From NCBI GenBank assembly GCA_943736015.1, contig OX031061.1:61510192-61574191 (forward strand): a stretch of DNA of 64,000 nucleotides. The letters are read 5' to 3'. The notes under the pieces are model-generated. The model ran no database searches. It was not told the DNA's origin and saw only the letters and a list, made by a program, of their open reading frames with translations. A program made the position numbers and the translations under genes. Positions 55,501 through 63,934 of this stretch are shown in pieces (positions within the stretch are counted from its first letter, which is position 1; the number at the start of each line of letters is the position of its first letter). The DNA is from Tridacna crocea. Its lineage: Eukaryota > Mollusca > Bivalvia > Cardiida > Cardiidae.

Positions 55501-58500
55501 ATCAAATGCTACCTTTTGAAATTCAGATTTTTTCATGCGCAAAATTTATTTTGTTTTGTACAAAAAATGGCTGGTTGTAAGATTTCTGTTTAATTGCCTT
55601 GTAATTTAAAATCTTATTTCTATGTCTAGTCCAGTTAAAAAAAAAAACAAAAACACATGCTAAAAAAGGGATCTAAGAAGGCAGAGAAAATATACATTTC
55701 AGTGCTTCCCTTGAATACTTAGTGGCATCAAAGTAAAAACAATTACTTGTGATAATTAAAAGGCATTATATATTCAAGACAACAGTATGTTTTGCGTAAA
55801 TCTTGTAGTAAACTATTTGTTAAGTGCCTGAAACTGACATCACTCTGTAACGAATAACACTAATAACTTCCAAAATCAATTGAGGATTACTGGTATGTTA
55901 TTAATAACTAACAAGACCAATGACAATTGATCAGGACTGTCTCTTTCCGCATGGTTTGGTATGGATATTTGTACTGATAGTTATATAACAGTATGTATCA
56001 TGAAAGTATTGTATGCAACTGAATTCTTCAAACACAGCACAATTGAGAAAAAATTGTGATTGTATATCAGGACTAGTTTTGATGAAATTGTGTCACCTCA
56101 AACCCCATTGCTCCTACTAACTCTGAGAATGGCTTCCACGTATAGTTTCAAGGGAAAAGCGCATACCTAAATGTATAAAAATAAAGGACATAATTATTAA
56201 TCCTTTCTGTTTTCTTCTTTTCTTTTCACTCAGTTTTCATTAATTCAGCATGTTGTGTTTTATAACATCAAAATAACGAGATAATTTAGACTAATATCAT
56301 AGAACTCTATAATTGTATCTATTGAGGTATAAATATATTGAGATAGAATTATATGTATCAAAGTCTGGATAGCTTAGCATGGTCCATGTAAGCTTAGGTG
56401 TTGACAAATGAAGGCATCCTATATTTTCAAACTGTTGTGTTGACTGATCTTTCATCAAAGTGTACCAGCCTGTCTTTTTGAAGATTTTTGTGACAGGAAA
56501 TTATTTCTGTCTCGCAGCTATTACATCAACATAACATCAATGGAATGAGAATGAACTCCAAAGCAGCCAGTAGCTTGAAAGAAACTTGATGAAAAGTGGA
56601 GTTCAAAATTCATCATACTCTGTTCAGTATTTTTCTACTAATGCTGTTTGTTAATTCACAGTTTCGTCTGTGTGATTTGCATTATGAATTCCAATGAATG
56701 AAAACTTCATAATTTTAAAACATACAGATCATATTGAGGCACAAAATCAGTTAACACTGATTGCCCTTTGATTTTCTTTACTTAACTCTTTTCTGACCGA
56801 TTTTAATAGAGGAGATCTGGATTCAATAAACAATTTGAACTATTAGAAGTTTTCAAGATTTAAATCAGTATGTTCTAGGTCAAATTACTTATCTTTTAGG
56901 TATGGCCCATTGAATTTTCCTACAAGTAGTATACATTGTACATGTATATATTTATCATACATGTATACATTTATTTGATTAAGGCATATATCAGTTCACA
57001 ATAGTATTGATAATGACAAAAGGAGGAAATGTATAGTTTTGGGACAACAATGATAAAGGTCAAGGTCAGGGGAGAATTTTGTGTAGGCTTTTTCTGAGGT
57101 TTAATTCAACAGTGAAAATTTATCCAGGTGTCGCTTGTGACTCAAGGGGGGACCCTATAGGTCTTTACCCTCAGAGGTCAGGGTCACTGAAGAATTTGGT
57201 TCTATCCTCTGAATAAAAGCTACTGCTTTTAGGCAACGAAAACTTACACAAGTGTTGCTATTACCAAAGGAAGAACCCTATTTCATTTAAAAGTGACTTT
57301 CATTTATTGACAGCGCACCAACTGTGGCTACCCATATCCTTGTTCTACCTTGTGATCAGTGCCATAATTCATACCAGCTACATGTATTTTTCATTTTGAA
57401 ATTATATTTGTGAATTATCAAAGATCTGTGACAACAAATAAATTCCTTTTTCAATATTTTGAACTCTGACACAATGCTTTTGTATTACAGTATGGAGAGA
57501 TTGAAGAAATGAATGTGTGTGACAATATGGGAGATCATCTGGTTGGAAATGTGTACGTAAAGGTAAGGGTACTGTCATGGAATTATGATAACTTCTATTA
57601 ATAAAGTGTGGTGTAATGTTGTGAGAGCCATTGTTTTTGTATTTTGATTTACATGATAATAAAAGTAAAGATATTGTAGTACTGTGTATTGTGACCCTAT
57701 GCATAGTGTTACACAGAAATTTATGTACGGAATTGTTTTTCTGTTCTATGATAAATTTTGGTTGGAAAGGTAAGCATAGTAAAGTGTTGTGGTGTTAAAA
57801 GTGGCCCATCTGATTTGGGATGAAATTTTACAAAAAATACGAAAAAAAATCATCCTTATACTCCCAAAGCCTTAAAATTTTCATTCATTAAACCCCAGTA
57901 GTGAAAAACCATCTAACAACAAGAGAAATTCAAGTTTTCCTGTGGCCCAGGTCGTCACCTATGGGAAACACGGTCTATTTTTACATTAGCAACTGGCACA
58001 TTAACATACCAGAAATACACAAACGAAGCTTCAAACATACATGTAGCTTCCAAAGAAGACATCATGGAATTTAAGCGTCATAATTCATGTGCCTGTCACT
58101 TGACATTCCCGCTTTGCTTTTTTTATTTCTGGCTACGTAACCTTTAAAGGGAATACCATCAAACATTTTTTTTTTTGTAATTTTATGATCCTTAATTATT
58201 GATGATTTGTATTGTTTTTTAATATAAATTTCAGTAGTATATATGTTTTATAACTTGATGAAATGTGAAAAATCTAAATACCCACCTGTAAGTTTTAAGT
58301 TATTTAGTTCTGTTTACAAACAGGTAAGTGTTTTTGAAATATTTTTTCATTTAAAAAAAAAAGTACAGTAGACATATTAGTAATACAGTAGACTTATTAA
58401 TAATTTTCATTTTTAAACCCTTTACCACACGACAAAATTTTGGACTCATCCAGATTGAAAGCATTTGCAGACGACTAATTAAAAAGTGTTTCCAATGAAG

Positions 58501-61500
58501 AGTAACTTCTGAGAAAGGGTAGAAAACATTGTTGGAAATGGAGAAAATGCTGGATCTAGTATTCAAAAGGTCCAGAGTTCAAGACCCAGATGTGGATCAA
58601 TGTTCCTACTTGCGCAAATTGTTGCGTTAATCAAGTTATGGTATTGAAATTCACAAAACAAACTTTGGTTACGTGAGAGACCGCACACAAGTTAAAAACA
58701 AAAGATAAAAAAAATCCATATCCGCTAAACTTGTCTAAAATGACGGGATTTTAATTTACTTGCTGCCCATATTGATGAATTATTGTCAAATTAGGTGCAA
58801 AAACCTATCTATGAATTAACACACATGAAAAAATACTTGATGCAAAAAACCATGGAAACCCATGACACAGCACAATGCTCTTTTTGAAATTGTCCAACCA
58901 TATTCACTTCAGACCATCTTTTCAGCTTTTTAATGACATTAAACAGTAAACTTTCACTGATATCTGAATATAACATACTCTTGTGATGCAAAACCTCATT
59001 ATTGATTACTTTACCTTTATTTTGGAACTACTATTGGCATACCCTGTAGTATGAAATCTGACCCACAGATATATAGCTCAGGGGGTAAGTGTACCCTTCA
59101 AATAAAAAGCCAGAGGGTGTCAACTTTGGGGTTTTTCATTGGCCCACACATGCTGCACGTGTACAAACTTAGTTTCCAGAAAGCAGAATCAAGAGATTTG
59201 TAAAAACTTCTTTCTCAAATGACATAAATGTTTTTAAACTAAATACTATGTAAAGGTGTTTGCCATAATTATGTTTCAGTTCCGCTATGAAGAAGATGCA
59301 GAAAAAGCAGTCAATGATCTAAACAATCGCTGGTTTAATGGACGACCAATACATGCTGAACTTTCTCCTGTAACAGACTTTAGGGAAGCTTGTTGCAGAC
59401 AATATGAAATGGGGTAAATGGACAACTCATTTCTTCTAACTTTTTTTCTCCACACAATCCAAAGTTTTAATGACCCTTCAGAAAGCGTTGAAGCAATTCC
59501 TAGAGCTATGTTAGCTTAATTGGTAGCATGCAGGAATTAAGAAGAATAGATCATGGGTTCAATCCATAGCACAGCCAATTTGTTTCTGCAGATCGATGGT
59601 AGTCATTACCACAGGATTCATTCATCTCCCATCGCAGACCATTGTCTTGATGATGGTAATGTGGGAAAGCAGCCAGTGGCTTAGAAAGTAAATTGCATAG
59701 AGTATTGGTAAGAGGGACTCCAGGAAAGGATGATTAGAATTACTTGTACTGGTCACCATGATATAAATGAAATAATGTTGAAAACACTGTTTAACACCAA
59801 AGAATTTGCAAGAATTCTGGGAAAAGAAGAAGATGATGGTAACAGGCATTTTCTCCTTTCATCCCACAAATCTCACAACTTTAGCTACATTCCATATGTC
59901 ACTTGCAAATGTTTTCAAAATGGACAGGTGTAATTTGTCTGATAGAGTAACAGAATTATAATTCATGCTGGTTATAGATCAATTAAATGATTTTTAAAGT
60001 GCACAAAGGATTTATAGTCACTATTTGTAAAGAGCATAGGAAATGTTTCAGGTAAAGAGGCAGATGCTTTGTAAGCATTTTCCCATTTTTGTACAAGATT
60101 TCCAACTGGTTGAGTGCACATGTGTTTCACCTTTGTAACTAGTGAGCATCGACAACTGTTTTGGTTTTCAATTAAAGAGTAAGAAAATAAAAATTGGTGT
60201 TTTTCACTGAAATATCAAAAATATTTCACCTGTATTTCTTGATAAGCTAACTGAAAGTATGAAATAAAATGCTCTATTTCACACATTTAACCCTTTCCCA
60301 AACATGCCCTGGTTTTTACGTGTCTGCAGTACAGGTCTTTTGAAAACACTGTGGGAAAAGGAGAAATTGCTCGTAACAAGCAATTTCTCCATTTCCCAAA
60401 GTGTTTTCTACCCTTCTTTGAGAACCTACTGCCATTTTCTCTAAATCTCAAATTGTCGTCTTCAAACTCTTTTGGTTAGGAAGAGTCCAAAATTTGTCAT
60501 TTGGGAAAGGGTTAAGACAAGTTATTTTACTATGTTTCAGGGAATGCACTCGAGGTGGATTCTGTAACTTCATGCACCTCAAGCCAATTTCTAGAGAGCT
60601 GCGCCGAGAGTTGTATGGCCGGTCTAGAAAGTCAAAGAAGAGGTAAAGATAATCTGAGCTAGCTCTTATCATGCTAAATAAGCAGAATGAGATTTTTAAA
60701 CTTATAGTAAAAACTCGACTTTCGCTACTTCGCAGGTACTTTTTTTAGGGAAAATATGCCCTTATCACTGTTATTGGGCAGGTAAGGTCAAAGATCAGAC
60801 TGCACATTCTGTGCAGTCTGATCTTGATCTGCACTGTCTGCAAAAAGTCAGTGAGTCATGCTTAGCAGCCTAATGATTAATGCTTAACTCTTTACCAAAC
60901 GACAAAATTTTAGACTGGTCCAAATTGAAAGCATTTGCAGACGACAAAAAAAAGGTGACTGCAAAATTGAAATTAGCTTTGGGAAGGATGGAAAACATTG
61001 TGGAAAAAGGAGAAAATGTTGGTTACCAGCATTTTCTCCTTTTCCCACAATGTTTTCACAGGGTCGTTAAAAGTCGGGATTGTGTGGTAAGGAGTTAACT
61101 CTTTCAACACAAATTTATTTATCAACTCAACCTGTTTTGATAGCTATTTTGTTTGCTTGATTAAAGAAACTGATGGAATATATTCGAGATCAGGCTGGAT
61201 GTTCTGTGCTGCATGATCTTGATCTATGCCCTCCATTAAAGTCCCTTATTTTGCCTATTTCTCTGAGAGGGTTTAATCTTTCACTGATTTGGAATCTTTT
61301 AGCCACTAAAGTGAATATAAGCCATTCAGACTTACAGTATAATGACACTATGTATCCTAACCCTAGACACCTTTTGTAAACTTTCTGGGAAAAAAAGTGA
61401 TTACATGTTACAACTTACTGTTGCCCATCTCTCAATGTTTTTTTTTATATCTTGATAAAAACAGCAACTTTAATTCAATTTCAAGTCTCTTGTACTAAAA

Positions 61501-61976
61501 TGAGTGGAAATAATGTTAGATGAAAACTGTGAATTTCTGACACTAGTCGATTTTGAAGAGAGAAAAAGCCACTCCCTTCTTTTAACCCTTTCCCAAACAA
61601 TCCCTGGTTTTTACAGGTCTGGAATGGTAGCCTTTTGAAAAAAATTGTGGGAAAAGGAGAAAATGCTGGTAACCAGCATTTTCTCCTTTTCCCACAATGT
61701 TTTCTACCCTATCACAGACAGAAATCATCTTTTCAGCAAGAGTTGAATTGTCGTCTGCAAATGCTTTCAATTTCGTCTAGTCCAAAAGTTTGTCGTTTGG
61801 GAAAGGGTTAAGAGATTTTAAATGTATGTCTTTCTACTTGTATTTCATTTGACAGATCTCGATCTCCACCCACACGGCGAAGTCGCAGTAGGAGTAGAAG
61901 CCGTGAAAGGAAGCGACGTTCTGCAAGTCGTGAAAGGAGGAGATCTAGGTCCAGAGACAGAAGGGGCCGATTTTGA
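46488..61976 (+). CDS. U2AF1: U2AF small subunit (U2AF35), complete gene, eight coding positions with duplicated exon 4 (overview)
   Basis: The protein recognises the AG of 3' splice sites together with U2AF65. Exons 46488-46531, 48177-48264, 49404-49470, one of 54340-54416 or 55189-55262, 57491-57562, 59280-59413, 60541-60642 and 61856-61976 give 234 residues (4a) or 233 (4b), against 240 in human. Seen: zinc finger 1 (Cys18, Cys27, Cys33, His37) with Ser34; UHM with R133-W134-F135 in NNRWFNG; zinc finger 2 (Cys155, Cys163, Cys169, His173) with Gln157; and a short C-terminal RS domain ending RRGRF, lacking the vertebrate glycine run. All intron phases close. Family identity is certain from conservation; the duplicated exon is the unusual point. 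Confidence 0.97.
47279..47470 (+). mobile_element. Fold-back MITE in U2AF1 intron 1, interrupted
   Basis: Left end AACTCTACCAAATGATG; the core palindrome around GCTGGTTACCAGC has arms ATTAAGGG/CCCTTAAT instead of the usual ATTGTGGG/CCCACAAT. The right end (AAAAGTCTGGATTGTG, GGTAAAGAGTTAA) is found about 320 bp further on at 47798-47830. The element is therefore either interrupted or followed by a second partial copy. Confidence 0.8.
47827..48056 (+). mobile_element. Fold-back MITE in U2AF1 intron 1
   Basis: From TTAACCCAATACCAAACGAC to GTGGTAATGGGTTAA, with a perfect ~62-bp core around GCTGGTTACCAGC. It ends 121 nt before exon 2. Confidence 0.9.
48177..48264 (+). CDS. U2AF1: U2AF1 exon 2: zinc finger 1
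   Basis: [18 protein letters not shown] to FSQ, a CCCH finger. 88 nt, donor GTAAGT. Differs from human by Glu for Asp at 31. Confidence 0.97.
48694..48931 (-). mobile_element. Fold-back MITE in U2AF1 intron 2
   Basis: Reverse orientation. The core is around GCTGGTATCCAGC with arm segments TTGTGAG/CTCACAA, both changed relative to the family TTGTGGG/CCCACAA. The element starts AACACTTTACCAAACAATCC. Confidence 0.87.
48981..49204 (+). mobile_element. Fold-back MITE in U2AF1 intron 2
   Basis: From TTAACTCTTTACCAAAC to GTGGTAAAGGGTTAA. The central palindrome is partly eroded on the left (GTTGTGGTTCAAGCAG). Confidence 0.85.
49233..49366 (-). mobile_element. Partial fold-back MITE just before U2AF1 exon 3
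   Basis: Starts AACTCTTTACCACACAATCC, retains ATTGCTGGTATTGCCAGCATT and CCCCACAATGTTTTC, and lacks the distal end. About 37 nt separate it from exon 3. Confidence 0.78.
49404..49470 (+). CDS. U2AF1: U2AF1 exon 3
   Basis: 67 nt, the same length as human exon 3 and its alternative Ab; encodes [20 protein letters not shown] plus Ser-His. Only one version is seen here, unlike vertebrates. Phase 0 in, 1 out, donor GTGAGT. Confidence 0.94.
49787..50050. mobile_element. Composite MITE with hairpin end, internally deleted copy
   Basis: Starts ATTATACTGCAAAGAAATT and ends CCACTTGACCGTACAA, in opposite orientation to the copies at 26272 and 34079. Most of the middle is missing. In U2AF1 intron 3. Confidence 0.75.
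50745..50975 (+). mobile_element. Diverged fold-back MITE in U2AF1 intron 3
   Basis: Left end TTAACTCTCTACCAAACGAC; core GGAGAAAATGCTAGTTTTCAG with eroded right arm. Confidence 0.8.
50998..51225 (-). mobile_element. Fold-back MITE in U2AF1 intron 3
   Basis: From TTAACCCTTTACCAAACAAT to TTTGGTAGAGAGTTAA; perfect core around GCTGGTTACCAGC. Confidence 0.9.
51433..51672 (-). mobile_element. Fold-back MITE in U2AF1 intron 3
   Basis: From TTAACCTTTTACCAGAC to TTTGATAAAGAGTTAA; core around GCTGGTAACCAGC. Confidence 0.88.
52412..52588. mobile_element. Recombinant fold-back MITE in U2AF1 intron 3
   Basis: Both ends are of the same arm type: AACTCTTTACCAAACGACAA on the left and the complement of the same arm (AATTTAGACAAGTCTAAAAT) on the right. 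One half of the core is missing. This suggests an inversion or recombination within the palindrome. Confidence 0.7.
52589..54339 (+). other. Rest of U2AF1 intron 3
   Basis: No second version of exon 3 is seen. Around 53760-53850 a ~45-bp segment (TGTTGTAATTTCATAACTG) is directly doubled. Otherwise AT-rich, featureless sequence. Confidence 0.5.
54340..54416 (+). CDS. U2AF1: U2AF1 exon 4a (alternative)
   Basis: 77 nt, acceptor CTTTATTTCAG, donor GTTTGT. Encodes residues 67-92, [19 protein letters not shown] plus TELEDK, matching human exon 4 in length. It keeps the human-like VFTELE-K end but has Thr-Phe where human has His-Tyr. Enters in phase 1 (A/TT) and leaves in phase 0. Forms the N-terminal helix of the UHM that packs against U2AF65. 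Confidence 0.93.
55189..55262 (+). CDS. U2AF1: U2AF1 exon 4b (alternative)
   Basis: 74 nt, acceptor TTTGTCTTTAG, donor GTAATT. Encodes [19 protein letters not shown] plus VELEK. It keeps the human-like HYDEFFEE core but is one codon shorter near the end. Same entry and exit phases as 4a, so either can join exon 3 to exon 5. If placed after 4a it would read TCC AAA TGG ATG AGC TAG, a stop. Confidence 0.93.
55263..57490 (+). other. U2AF1 intron between exon 4b and exon 5
   Basis: 2.2 kb without MITEs of the main family or recognisable exons. AT-rich. Confidence 0.5.
57491..57562 (+). CDS. U2AF1: U2AF1 exon 5
   Basis: 72 nt encoding [20 protein letters not shown] and VYVK, the RNP2/RNP1 strands of the UHM, almost identical to human. 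If both 4a and 4b were skipped the frame would hit TGA within this exon. Confidence 0.97.
58415..58560 (+). mobile_element. Truncated fold-back MITE in U2AF1 intron 5
   Basis: Left arm complete (CCCTTTACCACACGACAA through GAAAATGCTGG), then cut in the middle of the palindrome and followed by unrelated sequence. Confidence 0.8.
59280..59413 (+). CDS. U2AF1: U2AF1 exon 6: end of UHM and start of zinc finger 2
   Basis: 134 nt encoding [19 protein letters not shown] through ACCRQYEMG. Contains the RWF loop needed for U2AF65 binding in UHM proteins. Donor GTAAAT, phase 2. Confidence 0.97.
59455..59935 (-). mobile_element. Old fold-back MITE interrupted by a SINE
   Basis: Left remnant 59455-59500 (CACAATCCAAAGTTTTAATG) and right remnant from about 59776 (GAAAACACTGTTTAAC, GGCATTTTCTCC, TGCAAATGTTTTCAAAATGG, TTTGTCTGATAGAGTAAC to about 59950) flank a tRNA-headed insertion. 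Arms are eroded. Confidence 0.65.
59503..59775 (+). mobile_element. tRNA-derived SINE
   Basis: The head has A box TTAGCTTAATTGGTAGCATG and B box GGGTTCAATCC about 30 nt apart, and GAGCTATG pairs imperfectly with CATAGC at the end of the tRNA-like part (59503-59573). The body continues with CATCTCCCATCGCAGACC and TGTGGGAAAGCAGCCAGTGG to about 59770. No intact tRNA acceptor stem, so this is a SINE, not a gene. Confidence 0.65.
60287..60515 (-). mobile_element. Fold-back MITE abutting the exon 7 acceptor
   Basis: From TTAACCCTTTCCCAAACATG to TTTGGGAAAGGGTTAA. The core is around GCTCGTAACAAGC with ACACTGTGGG on one side and CCAAAGTGT on the other. The element ends about 25 nt before exon 7. Confidence 0.88.
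60541..60642 (+). CDS. U2AF1: U2AF1 exon 7: zinc finger 2
   Basis: 102 nt encoding [20 protein letters not shown] and [14 protein letters not shown]. Completes the second CCCH finger. Donor GTAAAG. Confidence 0.97.
60884..61098 (+). mobile_element. Fold-back MITE in U2AF1 intron 7
   Basis: From TTAACTCTTTACCAAACGAC to GTGGTAAGGAGTTAA, with an almost perfect core around GTTGGTTACCAGC. Just upstream (60787-60840) lies an unrelated small palindrome around CAGTCTGATCTTGATCTGCA. Confidence 0.9.
61581..61810 (-). mobile_element. Fold-back MITE near the exon 8 acceptor
   Basis: From TTAACCCTTTCCCAAACAAT to TTTGGGAAAGGGTTAA, perfect core around GCTGGTAACCAGC. Ends 45 nt before exon 8. Confidence 0.9.
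61856..61976 (+). CDS. U2AF1: U2AF1 exon 8: RS domain
   Basis: 121 nt encoding [20 protein letters not shown], more Arg/Ser, then RDRRGRF and TGA (61974-61976). RS domains are phosphorylated and mediate SR-protein contacts; this one is about 40 residues. Confidence 0.96.
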
Positions 61977-62145
61977 GCATGACAGACATCGAATTTAACA
62001 GGAACTTTTACAAAGCTGACTATGTCGTATCTGTTTTGAAAATATGGGTTCATTGACAGCAGCTCTGGTATCTGTGGTCCATTGAAATACCATTTGGAAG
62101 TTTTTTACTCGGCTGTGTTTTGCATTGAAATTTCAGTGAAAGAAA

Positions 62146-62151
62146 AATAAA
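62146..62151 (+). terminator. Polyadenylation signal of U2AF1
   Basis: AATAAA 170 nt after the stop. A second AATAAA at 62768-62773 could give a longer 3' UTR. Confidence 0.6.
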
Positions 62152-62162
62152 TTGTCACCTTG

Positions 62163-62250
62163 ATATTGTTGGTTTACTTCAAAAACTTCGTAACTACAGC
62201 TTCTTACAAGGTGTAGTTACGAGGTTTTTGAAGTAAACCGACAACAATAT
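62163..62250 (+). repeat. Hairpin after the first U2AF1 poly(A) signal
   Basis: Inverted arms of about 37 bp (ATATTGTTGGTTTACTTC ... GTAACTACA and the complement) with a ~13-nt loop. Either a small MITE or a 3'-UTR stem-loop if the distal poly(A) site is used. Confidence 0.85.
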
Positions 62251-62251
62251 A

Positions 62252-63100
62252 TTTTCTAGATAGAGACATTTTCTTGCAAAGTTTGACTACAGTTAAAACT
62301 TGATTCTTCAAAGGTGTTGATCATACCAACTCTGATGCTTTTATCTTTACTGCATTTGCAGTTTTTTAATCTATCTTTTGAAAGCGATGAGGATAGGAAA
62401 ATTGATGGCTAAAGGAGCATCACTTTGTACAGTCAACTGCTCCTTTTCCTCATTGGGTATCAAGAAAGGAATTCACCTTGCCTTGTATTTTCATGGATGA
62501 AACAGACTTGTGAGGCTTATACAGGGTATAACAAATGTCAATAATGTCAAATATATGCCATAGATTGCTAAAGCTGGAATTTTGAACAGCATTCTTTGTC
62601 AATAGTTCATTGTTTGACCTTTCTGCAGTAAAATGAAAAGTAATCGATGATTACGAATTGTTACTATCTTGTGATTGAAAAGACATTCAGTGCATGAATG
62701 TTTTGCAAGCGAAAAACTCTTTTTATTTCTCTACTTAGGAAAATAGCTTTTCAACTGAATCGTTTTTAATAAACGTGTAAGATAACGTACATTCAAGCCT
62801 TTCTGTCTTTTTCGCATTGGGGAAAGAAGAGCAAGAGCCTAGCTTCATCTATGGCAGAAGCTATTTCAGGTTTAATGCACTTGCAAAATCTATCGCCTCA
62901 GGTTAGCCTTTGGAGACCTCGCTGGCTGATATGGAACAAATTCTTTTTATCATTTGTCAATTTTCTGCATGTCAAAAACTATTTTACCATTTATGAGACA
63001 AAATGGATTAAATGGGTTCACGATTATAACTTGCCAGGTATAATGCGTATTCCTTTAGTTGTTCAATGACGACAGAAGAACTGATACTGTTTCCGAAAAT
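62252..63100. other. U2AF1 - PL14 intergenic region
   Basis: Convergent 3' ends. Contains a second AATAAA (62768, +) and a diverged repeat fragment with GGTTAGCCTTTGGAGACC; no exon seen. Confidence 0.6.
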
Positions 63101-63679
63101 TTATTTCCCAATAAACACTTCACCAGAATGAATAGGATATTTTTCATCTGTGATTTTTATGTTCCGGAAGTAGCTGTATGTGTCACCATGGTTGCCATAG
63201 TATTTTTCACTTCCGCCGTAGAATGTGGAAAAAAATAGTCCCTCGATTTTGATACTCGAGGATGTACGCATAACAACATTGGTAATCTGGACTTTAAGTT
63301 CACCATCTATCCACAAAGATATACGCCCATGGTGATTTGGTTGGCCCAAATTAACCTCTTGTCGAATAGTATACCATCTTTCTGGGACAAATTTGTGATC
63401 ATCGGTGGAGGTTAGTCCGATTTCTGTGCCACAATTCCCGCTATGACAGATAACTCGATTATGGGTGCCATATTTATTACACCAACTTGACCATCCACCA
63501 TCTTGTCTATCCGGAACATAAGCATATACCTCGTAATGACCTCCCGTTCGCCACATAAGACGAGTGGTGAAACAACCGTCCGCATTTCCAGAACAACCCT
63601 TACATGAATCCCGTCTTCCGCCAAAAAATCCAGGTAATTTACCTCCACTTGCGAACTCGAAACCTTTGGCGAAATACAC
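63101..63679 (-). CDS. Polysaccharide lyase family 14 (alginate-lyase-like), last exon
   Basis: On the minus strand the exon starts after CATCACAG with VYFAKGFEFASGGKLPGFFG, the family hallmark, and runs to a TAA at 63103-63101. Further family features are LMWRTGGHYEVYAYVP, FVPERWYTIRQEV, GRISLWIDGE and LFFSTFYGG. PL14 enzymes of gastropods and bivalves cleave alginate or related uronic-acid polymers by beta-elimination in the gut, and the Tyr-x-Val-Tyr-x-Tyr strand is in the region of the catalytic tyrosines. Cys-rich loops (CKGCSGNADGC; CNKYGTHNRVIC; CGT) suggest disulphides. The exact substrate is not established. An AATAAA overlaps the stop codon. Confidence 0.93.
   Translation of the reverse strand: MYFAKGFEFASGGKLPGFFGGRRDSCKGCSGNADGCFTTRLMWRTGGHYEVYAYVPDRQDGGWSSWCNKYGTHNRVICHSGNCGTEIGLTSTDDHKFVPERWYTIRQEVNLGQPNHHGRISLWIDGELKVQITNVVMRTSSSIKIEGLFFSTFYGGSEKYYGNHGDTYSYFRNIKITDEKYPIHSGEVFIGK
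63103..63108 (-). terminator. Poly(A) signal next to the PL14 stop codon
   Basis: Minus-strand GGGAAATAAATTT puts AATAAA across the TAA stop. If used it would leave almost no 3' UTR; no clearer signal was seen immediately downstream. Confidence 0.35.
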
Positions 63680-63934
63680 CTGTGATGATCAATAAAATCA
63701 CATACTGAATATATAGGTAGGTGTATAAATAGAACTCTTGACAATGGTTCAGGAAGTTATATTAGCACAGGAAGGTGCAGGTAAGTAATTCAACTCGTGC
63801 ACACGGTTGGTAATTTTTCCGTGACCATTTGGTACAAAACCGATTGCATCCTTTTGTGATGCCGAGGTCAATCTAGAATTTTGATTTATGTAAATGATGT
63901 TGACAAGGATCAGGTTAAATGAAGTAAGGAATAC

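Noticed and set aside
59503-59573. A functional tRNA gene
   Set aside because: A and B boxes are present but the acceptor stem does not pair well and the sequence continues into a SINE-like body.
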